64,000 bases of DNA. Origin: Nitrospirota bacterium (GTDB lineage Bacteria > Nitrospirota > Nitrospiria > Nitrospirales > Nitrospiraceae). The translations under genes were made by a program, and so were the position numbers. Positions 53,342 to 62,631 of this stretch are shown one piece after another. The first letter of the stretch is position 1; each line of letters begins with the position of its first letter. The stretch is from assembly GCA_040755395.1 (NCBI GenBank), contig JBFMAX010000001.1, positions 186,001-250,000 on the forward strand, in the 5' to 3' direction. The notes below the pieces were generated by a model. The model worked only from the letters and a program-made list of their open reading frames with translations, had not been told where the DNA came from and did not search any database.

Positions 53342-54391
53342 TCAAGGTCGAGGTTCAGGTTGAGACTCCTCAACCTTCGCCTGAGCCTTAACTTCGGGTC
53401 TGTCCGATCTTGGCGCCCGCAACGTGCTGAGATACATCGTGACAGCCTTGGCGTCCGTATCGCTGAGCCCGAGATTCGGCATTCGGGTTTCAGGCTTCAT
53501 GGCCTGCGGATACTTGATCCACCGGTACACCCAGGTCGAGTTCAGCCGGAACCCGGCGCGATCCAACGCCGGACCGACGATCCCGCCGTCGCCACCCACC
53601 CGATGGCAGCCGTTGCAGCCGTACTTGTTCTGATAAAGCCGCTTGCCGAACTCGGCGAGCCTCGTCACATCGGCAGCGGCCACGGTGGAAAAGTCCGGAC
53701 GGGGGATCGGCGAAAACTTGGGCCGGGACGAGAAGTTAACCAGGGCGGCCTTCGCCTGATCCAGCTCCTTCTTGGCGACGAGGAGCGCTTCTTGCTCCTT
53801 CGCGTACGTGGACTCGTCCACTTCGACGCCCTTCTTCTCCGCCTCTTCATTGGCCTTCTTCTCGGCTGCATCGTACGACTGCTGGGCCTGATCGTACTTC
53901 TGCTGCGCCTCCTGGAGCTTGGCCTCCAGCTCCTTCTTACGGCCGTCCACGTCGTACGTCAACTTCAGGCCGTGCAACGTCCGGACGTAGGCGACGATGT
54001 CCCAGATTTCTTCCTCCGAGATGGTGTATTTGAATGTGGGCATCGTCGGCACGGCGAATTCGTCGTCGCCGATCTTGTCCCCGATCTCCGGCGTGGTGTC
54101 CTTCATGTCCCGGTAGATCGTGAAGAAGATCTCCTCGTCCTTGAAGGTGCTCATCTCCTCTTTGTTGGAGAGGTCCTTGGGCTTGGGATCGGGCATATGG
54201 GCCCAGTTGAAGCCTTCGTTCGGTCGGCCGTGTTCGCCGTGACAGTGCATGCAGTAGTGGTTGTACAGCGCCTGGCCCCTGGAGACCCGCTCGCTCTGGA
54301 AGAGCGAACAGCCACCGGTTCCCAGCGTTGCCGAGAGGCCGGCCATTCCGACGACCACTGCGACCACCCGCAGCTTCATCGACGTCCTCAT
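53342..54391 (-). CDS. Diheme cytochrome c with coiled-coil linker
   Basis: 350 residues from ATG 54391, which overlaps the stop of the preceding gene (ATGA). A signal with a Cys at GTGGCSLF suggests a lipoprotein anchor. Heme 1 binds at YNHYCMHCHGEHG, heme 2 at KYGCNGCHRVGG; possible axial Met residues lie in MPTMPTFK and TRMPNLG. A long charged coiled coil (~165-240) separates the two. It is the last gene of the operon and may pass electrons between the complex and other c cytochromes. Confidence 0.85.
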   Translation of the reverse strand: MRTSMKLRVVAVVVGMAGLSATLGTGGCSLFQSERVSRGQALYNHYCMHCHGEHGRPNEGFNWAHMPDPKPKDLSNKEEMSTFKDEEIFFTIYRDMKDTTPEIGDKIGDDEFAVPTMPTFKYTISEEEIWDIVAYVRTLHGLKLTYDVDGRKKELEAKLQEAQQKYDQAQQSYDAAEKKANEEAEKKGVEVDESTYAKEQEALLVAKKELDQAKAALVNFSSRPKFSPIPRPDFSTVAAADVTRLAEFGKRLYQNKYGCNGCHRVGGDGGIVGPALDRAGFRLNSTWVYRWIKYPQAMKPETRMPNLGLSDTDAKAVTMYLSTLRAPRSDRPEVKAQAKVEESQPEPRP

Positions 54392-55227
54392 GCCGACTGT
54401 CCTTTCTTTAGCTTTCTGATGACGACGAATTGAAACCCCGCCGCCAGCCCGATCGCCAAGGCGGCATAGAGATAGGGAGAATAATCCGGCGGCGGCTCGG
54501 CCCGGAAATACCACCAGGACGAGACCGCCTTTTGGGAGCCCTTCTCCTTCAGATCCCCGCTTTCCAGTTTCTTCCCGTCCCAAATCGCAAAGGCGATGCT
54601 GGTGAACTCGCCGGGTGTGAACTGCGCGTCCTCCTCGAGATGCTCGGTCGCGAGGGTCCGCGAAAAGACCACGCGCCACTTGCCGTCTTGATATACCCCC
54701 TTGGCCTTCACATCCTGGTGTTTCTGCGCCTTGAGGGTGCCGAACCCCTTGGCGTTCATATCCACGGCCTTGTTCTCTTTGTTCTTCCAATACCAGATGT
54801 TGACGGGACCGCCTTCGACGAGAGCCATCGGCTGGCCGTGCGCGAAGTGGGCCTTTTTGTCTCCCACCATGAACTCGAGGCCGGCCGCGTCGTCGGGATC
54901 CTCGGTGGGGTCCTCATATTCCAACATGATGGCCAGTGCTTTTCCGTCGTGCAGCGCGCGGACCTTGACCGATTTGACCGTCACTTCCTGGATGCGCGGC
55001 GCCCAATGGACCTGTGGAGATAAGGGGAATTCCGCGAGAGGCGCGCTGTTCCAAGCAGCCGCCATAGGGTCTTCCGATGGCAGCCCGCCTTTGACCACCG
55101 CCGCTCTGACCGTCACGCTTTCCTGGGCTGAGGCGATCGCTCCGACGCCGGAGGCTAGAAGCAAGAACCCAGCCAGCAAAAGGATTAACACTCGTCCTAG
55201 TCCCGTGACTCTTTCAGGCCGTTTCAA
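54388..55227 (-). CDS. Heme-binding protein of ethylbenzene-dehydrogenase gamma type
   Basis: 279 residues: signal peptide (to IASAQ), a beta-sandwich domain (~35-245) and one C-terminal TM helix (YLYAALAIGLAAGFQFVVI). The domain has the order of the EB_dh/DMSO-reductase gamma family that binds one b heme with Met and Lys ligands: VKVRALHDGKALAIMLEYEDP, FAHGQPMALVEG, and GKWRVVFSRTL. Nitrite oxidoreductase gamma subunits of Nitrospira belong to the same fold; the place in a bc operon suggests a different partner. Translationally coupled to the diheme cytochrome. Confidence 0.78.
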   Translation of the reverse strand: MKRPERVTGLGRVLILLLAGFLLLASGVGAIASAQESVTVRAAVVKGGLPSEDPMAAAWNSAPLAEFPLSPQVHWAPRIQEVTVKSVKVRALHDGKALAIMLEYEDPTEDPDDAAGLEFMVGDKKAHFAHGQPMALVEGGPVNIWYWKNKENKAVDMNAKGFGTLKAQKHQDVKAKGVYQDGKWRVVFSRTLATEHLEEDAQFTPGEFTSIAFAIWDGKKLESGDLKEKGSQKAVSSWWYFRAEPPPDYSPYLYAALAIGLAAGFQFVVIRKLKKGQSA

Positions 55228-55275
55228 TCTGTTCCTCCCCTCACCTCTAGCCCCTGGCCCCTCGCCCGCGACAAA

Positions 55276-55995
55276 TCATTCCCATGTCCTCGGCTTCTGT
55301 TTTGCGCCGTCATACTCGCCCATGATGATCTTCCAGATCCATTCATCGGGCAATTCTACTTCCCAACGCGGCATCGCCGACTTCCAGGGCATCCCTTCGA
55401 CCGGCAACCCGACTCCTCCTTTTTTGATCCGCCAGAACAGATAACTTTCCTGCAGCATCGCGATGGTCGTCGGGTCGGAAAAGTTGGCGGGCGGCGGGTT
55501 GAACCCTTTGGCCGCGACGCCCTTGCCGTCGAAGTTCGCTCCGTGACAGGGGGAGCAGAAAGCGGCGTAGAGTCCCTTGCCCGTCATCACGTTCTCCGGC
55601 GTGTTCGGAACCGGATTGGAGAGACCGACGAATTCTCCCGGCGGCGCCGGATGAATGGTCCGATTTTCCGCCGGCGGCTGACCGCTGGGAGCCGTGCTGG
55701 CATAGGTCTGCCACCCGACGAGCAACGGGAACAGGATCAACACCAGCCATCGCGCGCCCTGCAAGGCGCCAAGGTTTTCGCCGCTCAGGAAGCGGAAGAT
55801 CGGGTCGAAGAACGCGTCCTTCGACTGGCCGCTGAGCGTGGCGTAAATCAGGATTCCCGTCACCGTCAGCGCAATGTAGAGAAAAATCAGGCTGGACGGC
55901 AACGGCGCCGAACCGGGGATATAGGGGACGACTAACTTGAGGAAAAGGTAGATGGCCACGATCAGCATGATCGGTTTAAGCAACGCACCGCCCAT
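55276..55995 (-). CDS. Membrane-anchored monoheme cytochrome c
   Basis: 239 residues with three N-terminal hydrophobic helices (~5-25, 35-52, 82-98) and a periplasmic cytochrome c domain. Heme binds at YAAFCSPCHGANF; a possible Met ligand is in GMPWKSAMPRW. Part of the operon between the EB_dh gene (48 bases on) and the next cytochrome (130 bases before). Confidence 0.88.
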   Translation of the reverse strand: MGGALLKPIMLIVAIYLFLKLVVPYIPGSAPLPSSLIFLYIALTVTGILIYATLSGQSKDAFFDPIFRFLSGENLGALQGARWLVLILFPLLVGWQTYASTAPSGQPPAENRTIHPAPPGEFVGLSNPVPNTPENVMTGKGLYAAFCSPCHGANFDGKGVAAKGFNPPPANFSDPTTIAMLQESYLFWRIKKGGVGLPVEGMPWKSAMPRWEVELPDEWIWKIIMGEYDGAKQKPRTWE

Positions 55996-56125
55996 GATTC
56001 CTCCGTCTTCGGCTCTTATTCGAAAACCCTTAACCGTTGAACGCGACTCGTTAATCGTAGGATGGAAAACACCCTAAAACTGCCGAGCCTGTGCGGAACG
56101 CTCACCAAATGACGCGCTCCGTATT

Positions 56126-56734
56126 TCATTGCGCCTGCACCATGGTCGTTGGCGCGGCTTCGGCCATTTTCGGCGCGCCAGGCATCTCGATCTCGGACGG
56201 GCTCACCGTGATTGGCTCGCCGCTCATCTGCTGGAGGAACGCGATCACCGAAAGAATCTCGTTCTTTGACAGTCCGATCGGGTTCTTGTTGATGTACGGC
56301 ATCCGGGCCGGATATTCCTTCGGCGGCCCTTCGTGTCGGTAGTCGAGATAGATGTACGCCTGCGGCTGAGTCAGGCTTTCATAAATGAATTCACGGGTCA
56401 GTTTCGCTCCGATCCCCTTGAGGTCCGGACACCGAGCCGATTCGCTCGGACCGATCGAGTGACACAAAGCGCACTGCCCCTTGCTGAAAAAGATCTTTTG
56501 CCCGATCGCCGCCATATCCGCCGGCGTCTTGATGCTGGCGACATCGAACTTTTCCTCCGCCGGGGGAAGCGAGGGCATCTGCGGAACACCCAGCGCGATG
56601 AGCGCGAACGTTCCCAGCACAATGACGACGAACCCGACGACCCGGAGAAACTGGGCTTTGATGAAGAGCAGAATGGCAACCCCGACGCCCACGACGCAGA
56701 GGCCGATGATCTGCAATAAGGCGACTTCGCTCAT
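56126..56734 (-). CDS. Membrane-anchored monoheme cytochrome c
   Basis: 202 residues. Two N-terminal TM helices (~5-25, 30-50), then a cytochrome c domain with heme site GQCALCHSIGPSE and a Met in ARMPYINKN. The C-terminal ~25 residues are Pro/Ala-rich. A start at 56734 is preceded by AAGGAAGCGT. Confidence 0.88.
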   Translation of the reverse strand: MSEVALLQIIGLCVVGVGVAILLFIKAQFLRVVGFVVIVLGTFALIALGVPQMPSLPPAEEKFDVASIKTPADMAAIGQKIFFSKGQCALCHSIGPSESARCPDLKGIGAKLTREFIYESLTQPQAYIYLDYRHEGPPKEYPARMPYINKNPIGLSKNEILSVIAFLQQMSGEPITVSPSEIEMPGAPKMAEAAPTTMVQAQ

Positions 56735-56749
56735 ACGCTTCCTTCGGTT

Positions 56750-56822
56750 CGCGAATTAGGAATTAGAATTGTGAATTATGAATTCTGAACCACATTGGAA
56801 CAATTCATCATTCACCATTCAA
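56750..56822. repeat. AT-rich reiterated-word inverted repeat
   Basis: GAATTAGAATTGTGAATTAT on one side and CAATTCATCATTCACCATTC on the other: an imperfect hairpin of AATT words. It has the build of the GC-rich elements at 5213, 8746 and 23414 but quite other base use. Confidence 0.6.
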
Positions 56823-56825
56823 AAT

Positions 56826-58691
56826 TCAACATTCCTGCCCACGTTTCACGCGGGTGGGTGCGCCTCCCGCCATGGCCGGCAAGGCTCCGTGCGGCACTTC
56901 GCTTTTCGCCGGCGCAGCCTCGGTTTTTCCTTTGTCGCCCATCGTGGCGACCCAGAAGATGAAAGCCACGAGCAGGCAGAACAGGAACGTGTTCAGGGAC
57001 ATGAACGCGGCGGCATAGCCGAGCGCCGGCGAGTAGGCGTACTGCGAGGAGTCCCGCATCACGCCGTAGATGTGCCAGTGAACCCGCGACGACGACCGCG
57101 CGTATCCCATCAGCGTCATCAGCAGGATGACCATCACGGCGTTGAGCACCAGCGCGTATCCGGCACGGGGAGGCATTCGGCCCCAGATCATTTCCGTGGT
57201 CGTCTTCGCGCTCTTCAACAGTAACGCGGTCAAGGGCGTGATCGTGAGCATCACGAACAGGACGATCAACACCTGCGACGTGGAAAAGTAATTGATCCTG
57301 ACGATCGCGGGGACGAAGTATCCCCAGACCCCCAGCACGATCACCGCGATGGCGGCGACCGCGAGTACCGCGCCCATGACGGCCTTGGCGATCCTCGCCC
57401 ACGTCGCCGTTTCCTGCTTGCCGGCCCTCCAATACATGATGAAGCTCATGAACGTCACCAAAATCATCAGATTCGCCACCGTCATCTTGGCCGACATGAC
57501 GCCGAACACGCCGAGCAGCGGATGGTGCGTCCCGCCCATTTTTCTCGCTTCTTCGAGGCTGGCCACGAGGGAGTGCGGTGTCATCCAGACTCCGAGGCAG
57601 AGCAGCAAAATCACCAGCATCGCCATGATCGGCTTGCGGTAGCTCATTTCCGCGCCAGGAATGCGGTGCGTGATTCCGAGCCAGAAATAATAATTGGACC
57701 CGAGGAAGAGCACGCCGATCAGCATCGCCTGGAGAATGAACAGCCAGGAGAGGAACCCGCCCATCAGCGTGATGCCCATCTGCTGGTTGTACTGATAGAT
57801 CTCGCGCATCAACCAATACCCGGCGAAGGGGAGTGGCAACAAACCGAACACGCCGATGAAGTTTCCGACGTAGCCCATCCAGTCGTAATGGTAGCGTTCG
57901 TCCTGGCTCCGGGCCGCGAGGTATCGGATGCCGGCGTAGGCGCCGCAGATATAGCCGCCGAGCACCACGTTGGCGATCAGGCGGTGAATGTTGACCGGCC
58001 ACCAGGTCGGATTCCAGGTCGCCGCCCAGGCGCGTTGGATGTCCGTTCCTTCCGAAATCACCACCGGACTGGCCTGGAACGTCGCCCACGAATTGGGCAC
58101 GATCATGATGAAGAACGCGAAGACGTTGAGCAGGAATCCGAGAAACAGATGGACGCTCTTCATGCCGCCATCCTGCATCGCATCCCATCCGTACCAATAG
58201 AGATACAGCGTGACGGTCTCGAGGAGGAACAGGATGCAGTAGACGATGAAGGAGGGGAAAAAGATATCGGTCAGGTACGCCATCAGTTTGGGATAGAACC
58301 CGATGAGCAGGAACAGCAGAATCCCTCCGAACAGGGCGGTCGTCGCGTATGACGAGGTCAGCAACTTGGTAAACTCCTTGGCCAGCTTGTCGTAGCGCTT
58401 ATCCCCGGTCTTCCAGCCCACGATTTCACAGAGCCAGGCAAAGATCGGGACCCCTAAGACGAAGCCGGCCAGGAGCAGATGCTGCTGAGCGACGACCCAG
58501 ATGATGTTCCGGCTGCCCAGTCCGGGAATGTCTCGATAGGCCACGGAGGCGGAGGCGCTGGCCGCGTCCTGCGCCACCCCCGAGGCGGGTACGCCCAAGA
58601 AGGCGGCCAGCATCAGTAATCCGGCGACGGCGACGATCTTCCGGCTCATCACGGCGGCTGTTCGCATTGGGTGTCCATCCCGGTGCATCAT
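56826..58691 (-). CDS. Cytochrome bd-like oxidase subunit I homologue (first)
   Basis: 621 residues, about 12 TM helices after a signal-like start. ATG 58691 is supported by GGGAGA eight bases upstream. Family traits of CydA: VVAQQHLLLAGFVLG with a His that could bind heme, ETVTLYLYWYGWDAM, NVFAFFIMIVPNSWATFQASPV, NIHRLIANVVLGGY. It is longer than CydA and lacks a neighbouring CydB. Nitrospira genomes carry such bd-like proteins of unproven function. Here it lies downstream of cytochrome b and Rieske genes, suggesting a membrane subunit of a modified bc complex. Confidence 0.82.
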   Translation of the reverse strand: MMHRDGHPMRTAAVMSRKIVAVAGLLMLAAFLGVPASGVAQDAASASASVAYRDIPGLGSRNIIWVVAQQHLLLAGFVLGVPIFAWLCEIVGWKTGDKRYDKLAKEFTKLLTSSYATTALFGGILLFLLIGFYPKLMAYLTDIFFPSFIVYCILFLLETVTLYLYWYGWDAMQDGGMKSVHLFLGFLLNVFAFFIMIVPNSWATFQASPVVISEGTDIQRAWAATWNPTWWPVNIHRLIANVVLGGYICGAYAGIRYLAARSQDERYHYDWMGYVGNFIGVFGLLPLPFAGYWLMREIYQYNQQMGITLMGGFLSWLFILQAMLIGVLFLGSNYYFWLGITHRIPGAEMSYRKPIMAMLVILLLCLGVWMTPHSLVASLEEARKMGGTHHPLLGVFGVMSAKMTVANLMILVTFMSFIMYWRAGKQETATWARIAKAVMGAVLAVAAIAVIVLGVWGYFVPAIVRINYFSTSQVLIVLFVMLTITPLTALLLKSAKTTTEMIWGRMPPRAGYALVLNAVMVILLMTLMGYARSSSRVHWHIYGVMRDSSQYAYSPALGYAAAFMSLNTFLFCLLVAFIFWVATMGDKGKTEAAPAKSEVPHGALPAMAGGAPTRVKRGQEC

Positions 58692-58718
58692 GGAGCTTCT
58701 CCCTAATCCCCGCCCAGG

Positions 58719-59669
58719 TTAAGGTTTCGCGGCCTTCCCTTTCACCTTACCCTTCTCTTTCGTTTCCTGCGCAGCCTTCTCTTCCAAGGCCTGCACGGTC
58801 GCTTCTGCCTGCGCCAGCAGTTTTTCCGCCTTCTGCAACGCCGCGGCGGGCTTGAACGGCGGTTCGACCTTGGCCTCGGATTGCACATACGACTCGTGCG
58901 GACGAGGCGTCGTCGCCGGGAGAAAAGCCCAGAACAATAGAACCAGCGTGACACCTGTACCCACGAAGACAGTGAGCAGCAGCGGTTGATCCGACGGGAT
59001 CCGCATCAAATCCCACCGCCGGACGACCGACTGGTACGTTTCCGCTACCGGGGTCGCGGTCTTCACGTGCGGCTGAATGATCCGACCGATGATCCAGAGC
59101 CACCCCGTGATCAAGCCGAGCAGGACGAGCGTCGTCGGCACGCCCCATAAGTTCAGTTCGAGGCCGATACGCTCAGCCACCGGCAACGCTTTCATCAAGT
59201 CGGTTTCCATAATCGCGCGCGCGACGGACCGTGCGGCGCCGAACGCGGCGCCTTCGATGAGATACAACAGCGGAAAGTAGATCGCGCCGGTCAGCGCGAT
59301 CTTCCACCACAGGGTCAGGCCCAACCCTTCCGGCGGCTCGAGACGCAGCCGGTCCAGGAATACCGTACGACCGGACAGGCCGAGCGCCCAGATGTCGATG
59401 GGAATTGCCAGCAGGAACAGGACGGCCAGTCCGGCGCCTTCGCCGAGGTGCAGACCTAGACCCAGAGTGACGATCGGGAGACCAAGCGCCGTCACCGGAC
59501 TGGCGAGCAACAGCAGCAATGCGAGACCGGCGGCGGCCTCCACGTGCATTGCGCCGCTCGCGAACACCAGCAGCGTCAAGGCCAACTTGATCGGGAGTCC
59601 CGTCCAGAAGGCGGGCCAGAGCACCAGGAGGGCCAGCTTTATCGGGGACATCGGCTCACGATCCGTCAT
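58719..59669 (-). CDS. Integral membrane protein of the respiratory operon
   Basis: 316 residues, seven or so TM helices (~9-225), then a soluble Lys/Glu/Ala coiled coil (~265-316) ending AAQETKEKGKVKGKAAKP. No heme motif (no CxxCH) and no known family recognised. Located between cytochrome b and the bd-like gene in the same operon. A role as assembly or structural subunit is a guess. Confidence 0.65.
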   Translation of the reverse strand: MTDREPMSPIKLALLVLWPAFWTGLPIKLALTLLVFASGAMHVEAAAGLALLLLLASPVTALGLPIVTLGLGLHLGEGAGLAVLFLLAIPIDIWALGLSGRTVFLDRLRLEPPEGLGLTLWWKIALTGAIYFPLLYLIEGAAFGAARSVARAIMETDLMKALPVAERIGLELNLWGVPTTLVLLGLITGWLWIIGRIIQPHVKTATPVAETYQSVVRRWDLMRIPSDQPLLLTVFVGTGVTLVLLFWAFLPATTPRPHESYVQSEAKVEPPFKPAAALQKAEKLLAQAEATVQALEEKAAQETKEKGKVKGKAAKP

Positions 59670-59702
59670 ATGCAGACGCAGGATGCCGCGACCGCCGCGG
59701 CG

Positions 59703-60797
59703 TTACTCCAGAAACTCCCGGTTGATGATGGCGGATACGGTGAAGACCAGAATACCGGTCATCACGACAATCCAGCCGATCAGCGCGATCGGCCGCTTGA
59801 AAATATTGCGCTCGGGACTCCGGTCGATGAACGGCAGCGCCGCCAGGAACAGCAGGAACGCGCCGGGCACCGCCACCGCGCCCAGAAACTGGCCGAATTC
59901 GCCGGCGAAGATCTTCAACCGCAGCATCTGGAACAGGAACAGGAAATACCATTCGGGCTCGGGATGATACTCGCCGGGGTCCGGAGTGGCTTCTTCAAGC
60001 AACACCACCGGCTCCCAGAAGGCCAGGCTGCTGACGGTCAAAAAAACGGCTCCCATCGCCACGATGTCCTTCCAGACCTGACGCGGAAAGAAGTAATCGG
60101 TTTTCGCCTTCAGTTCCTCGGGACTGCCGCGGAACGGCCCGGCCGGGCCGGCCTTCCTGAACAGGAACAGATGCAGCCCCGCCAGCCCCATGAGCGCCGC
60201 CGGGAGGATCATGACGTGGATGACAAAGAATCGGCTGAGCGTCATCTGGCCCGGCGTGGGCCCGCCCTTCAGGAACCGGGCGATAAAGTCCCCGACGATC
60301 GGCGTCTTGTCCATGATCTCCACGCCGACGGTGGTGGCCCAATACGCCCGTTGATCCCAGGGCAGCAAATACCCCGTGAAGCCGAACGCCATCACGATGC
60401 CGAAGAGCGCAAGGCCGACGAGCCAGATCATCTCGCGCGGCTTCTTGTAGGCGCCCCAGAGGAAAACCTGGGACATATGCGCGAAGACCATCACGACCAT
60501 CGCCGAGGATCCCCAGAAGTGGTAGCTGAGGATGAACCACCCGTAATCGACTTCGTGAATGATGTACTGGGTGCTCGCGTAGGCGTGGTCGGCGCTGGGC
60601 ACGTAATAAAACATCAACAGGATGCCGGTGACCGCCTGCATGATAAAGATGAACAACAGGCATGACCCGAATACGTAGGCCCAACGCGATCCCCCGGGAA
60701 CGGGCTCGTTGAGCATCTTGGCCTGGATGGTTTTCAGGCCGACCCGCTCATCCACGAACGCGAGAACTTTTTCCAGCGCGGTGGGTTGACCGTTCAT
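59703..60797 (-). CDS. Cytochrome b of a bc-type complex
   Basis: 364 residues, one chain covering both the b6 and subunit IV regions. Heme His pairs lie in LSYHFWGSSAMVVMVFAHMS and FVIHVMILPAALMGLAGLHLF; the quinol site motif is PEPEWYFLF (PEWY). Also seen: GFTGYLLPWDQRAYWA. Eight TM helices. It follows the Rieske gene by 27 bases. It would oxidise or, running backward, reduce quinone. Confidence 0.93.
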   Translation of the reverse strand: MNGQPTALEKVLAFVDERVGLKTIQAKMLNEPVPGGSRWAYVFGSCLLFIFIMQAVTGILLMFYYVPSADHAYASTQYIIHEVDYGWFILSYHFWGSSAMVVMVFAHMSQVFLWGAYKKPREMIWLVGLALFGIVMAFGFTGYLLPWDQRAYWATTVGVEIMDKTPIVGDFIARFLKGGPTPGQMTLSRFFVIHVMILPAALMGLAGLHLFLFRKAGPAGPFRGSPEELKAKTDYFFPRQVWKDIVAMGAVFLTVSSLAFWEPVVLLEEATPDPGEYHPEPEWYFLFLFQMLRLKIFAGEFGQFLGAVAVPGAFLLFLAALPFIDRSPERNIFKRPIALIGWIVVMTGILVFTVSAIINREFLE

Positions 60798-60824
60798 GAA
60801 GCGATTCCGGGCTCCTCGAGAAAT

Positions 60825-61769
60825 TTAGACGATCCGCACCCGGGCCTTGGTGCCGGCCTTGAACTCCATGTCGATGATCTGGACATCCCCGGTCGCGGAC
60901 ACCTGAATCGGCAACGGATCGAGCGGGCGCGGCGCCGGTCCATCCAGCACTTTCCCGCTGGCGTCATAGATGCTGAGATGGCACGGACAGAGGAACACTT
61001 CGCCGAGCAGCTTGTGCTTGCGCCATTTATATCCGCATCCGAGGTGGGGGCACTTTCCCGAAAAGGCGACGTAGGGGACATCTTTCTTGTTGGTCCAGAT
61101 CACCTTGCCGCTGGAATCGCGGAAGTCCATATCTTTTCCCTGATAGACCTTGTCCAGCACGGCCGGCGTGGCCTTTAGGATCCAGACGTTCTTCTCGATC
61201 TCCGCCTCCGGCATGAAGGCTTCCTTGACCTTCTTTTTATATTTGAACTGGACGCCTACGTCCTCGGTCTTGATCTTGCTCACATTCCCGATCTTCAGCC
61301 ACCTGTTGTCGAACGGCGCATACATCGGTTTCATCAGATACCGCAACACCGGGTAGACCAGCGGCAGGCCGATCAGCAATCCGATCGCGTGGGTCAGGTT
61401 CGCGAAGAACGTCCGCCGTTTGACGTCACGCTCCAGGACGGGCAGCGGAACCAACACCTCGCCGGGTTGGACGTGATGGAGGGAGGCTTCCAGATGCGCG
61501 ATCTCGACCTCGTGGGTCGTGACATAGTCGTCGCGCTTGAACGGCGGCAACGCGTCGACCTCGCTCGACGCCGCGCGCAATTCAACGGCGTCTTCGGTGA
61601 CGCTTTGCACCTGCGAGATCGGCAGCTGTCGCTCCTTCTGACCCAGCCCGTCGCCGCCGACGACGATGTGGCTGACCTCCCGCGACAAGGGGTCCATGAT
61701 GACCTTGGTCACCTGGCCGATATCACGGTCCGTGCAACGGACTTTCGACTTTAATTTGGGAGGCTGCAT
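60825..61769 (-). CDS. PRC-barrel-Rieske fusion protein
   Basis: 314 residues. The first ~75 are a PRC-barrel-like domain (KSKVRCTDRDIGQVTKVIMD, SHIVVGG), then a linker, a TM helix (FFANLTHAIGLLIGLPLVYPVLRYL, ~120-145), and the Rieske domain with cluster ligands CPHLGC and CPCHLSIYD (~245-268). Rieske subunits of bc complexes usually have only a short N-terminus, so the PRC domain is an addition. Its stop lies 27 bases before cytochrome b. Confidence 0.9.
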   Translation of the reverse strand: MQPPKLKSKVRCTDRDIGQVTKVIMDPLSREVSHIVVGGDGLGQKERQLPISQVQSVTEDAVELRAASSEVDALPPFKRDDYVTTHEVEIAHLEASLHHVQPGEVLVPLPVLERDVKRRTFFANLTHAIGLLIGLPLVYPVLRYLMKPMYAPFDNRWLKIGNVSKIKTEDVGVQFKYKKKVKEAFMPEAEIEKNVWILKATPAVLDKVYQGKDMDFRDSSGKVIWTNKKDVPYVAFSGKCPHLGCGYKWRKHKLLGEVFLCPCHLSIYDASGKVLDGPAPRPLDPLPIQVSATGDVQIIDMEFKAGTKARVRIV

Positions 61770-61770
61770 G

Positions 61771-62589
61771 CTACTTTTTCTTGACCGGCTTAGGGGTGTT
61801 GACGGACGGATTCTTCATGGTGGCGAGCCAGGCCGCCAATACCTCGACGTCCTTTTCTTCCATCAAATCCTTATACTTGTCGGGCATTTTGCCTTTTTCG
61901 TACTCCTTCTCGAAGCCCTCCGCCATCCAGCTCTTCGGATCGAGGATCTTCTGCTTGATCTCCTCCGCCGTAAGATAACTTCCGATGTTGTCCAACTCGG
62001 GCCCGCGTTTCTTTCCGCCCTCCCCGCGCAATTTGTGGCAGTTGTAACATTCCTGAAGCTGCCACTGTTCGAAGCCGAGCTGTTCAAGCGCTTTGGCGTC
62101 CATGGCGCCTCCGATCGACGCAGGAGTCGGCTTGACGGAATCAGGACCGACTCCCACCGCGACCTCCGGCACATCCTTGCTCAAGCTCTTCAGCCGCTCG
62201 CTGATCGCCTTCGCCTGTTCCTCCAATACCTTGGCCCGTGCGATTAATTCTTCGGCTTTCCCTTGCTCGGTCTGTCTTCGCTTGGACTCGAGAATCTTGG
62301 CGATTTTGCCTTTCTCATCCTCCGGGTCGTACTGCGGGAGAAAGGACGCGCCAGCGATATAGACGGCGGAGATCACGATATAAAAGACGACGAGAGCGGT
62401 CACCGCTTTCGTCCCGCTGATAGGTTTCAGCGAGGGCGCGTCGAGCAGGATGAAGACGGCCGCGCCGAGCATCGCATAGGCGAAAAACATGGCCTGGAAC
62501 ACCGGCGGAAACTCCAACGCCCTGGTTACGCCGACGAGAACGCCGCCGACGAGAATTCCGACGATCAGCTTCTTTATCACATTGGCCAT
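61771..62589 (-). CDS. Membrane cytochrome c, monoheme
   Basis: 272 residues. Three TM helices (~8-22, 32-48, 62-80), a helical, charged stretch (EDEKGKIAKILESKRRQTEQ... ~90-140), and a C-terminal cytochrome c domain with ECYNCHKLRGEGG; a Met is in GKMPDKYKDLM. It is the probable cytochrome c1-like subunit of the complex. It starts 1 base before the Rieske start codon region ends: the gap between genes is a single base. Confidence 0.88.
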   Translation of the reverse strand: MANVIKKLIVGILVGGVLVGVTRALEFPPVFQAMFFAYAMLGAAVFILLDAPSLKPISGTKAVTALVVFYIVISAVYIAGASFLPQYDPEDEKGKIAKILESKRRQTEQGKAEELIARAKVLEEQAKAISERLKSLSKDVPEVAVGVGPDSVKPTPASIGGAMDAKALEQLGFEQWQLQECYNCHKLRGEGGKKRGPELDNIGSYLTAEEIKQKILDPKSWMAEGFEKEYEKGKMPDKYKDLMEEKDVEVLAAWLATMKNPSVNTPKPVKKK

Positions 62590-62631
62590 AGAATTCCTCG
62601 GCTCATACCATCAATCCGTGCGACGGCGGCG

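Noticed and set aside
56812-58197. 461-codon minus-strand frame inside the bd-like gene
   Set aside because: Out-of-frame shadow: Arg/His-rich, whereas the other frame encodes membrane helices.
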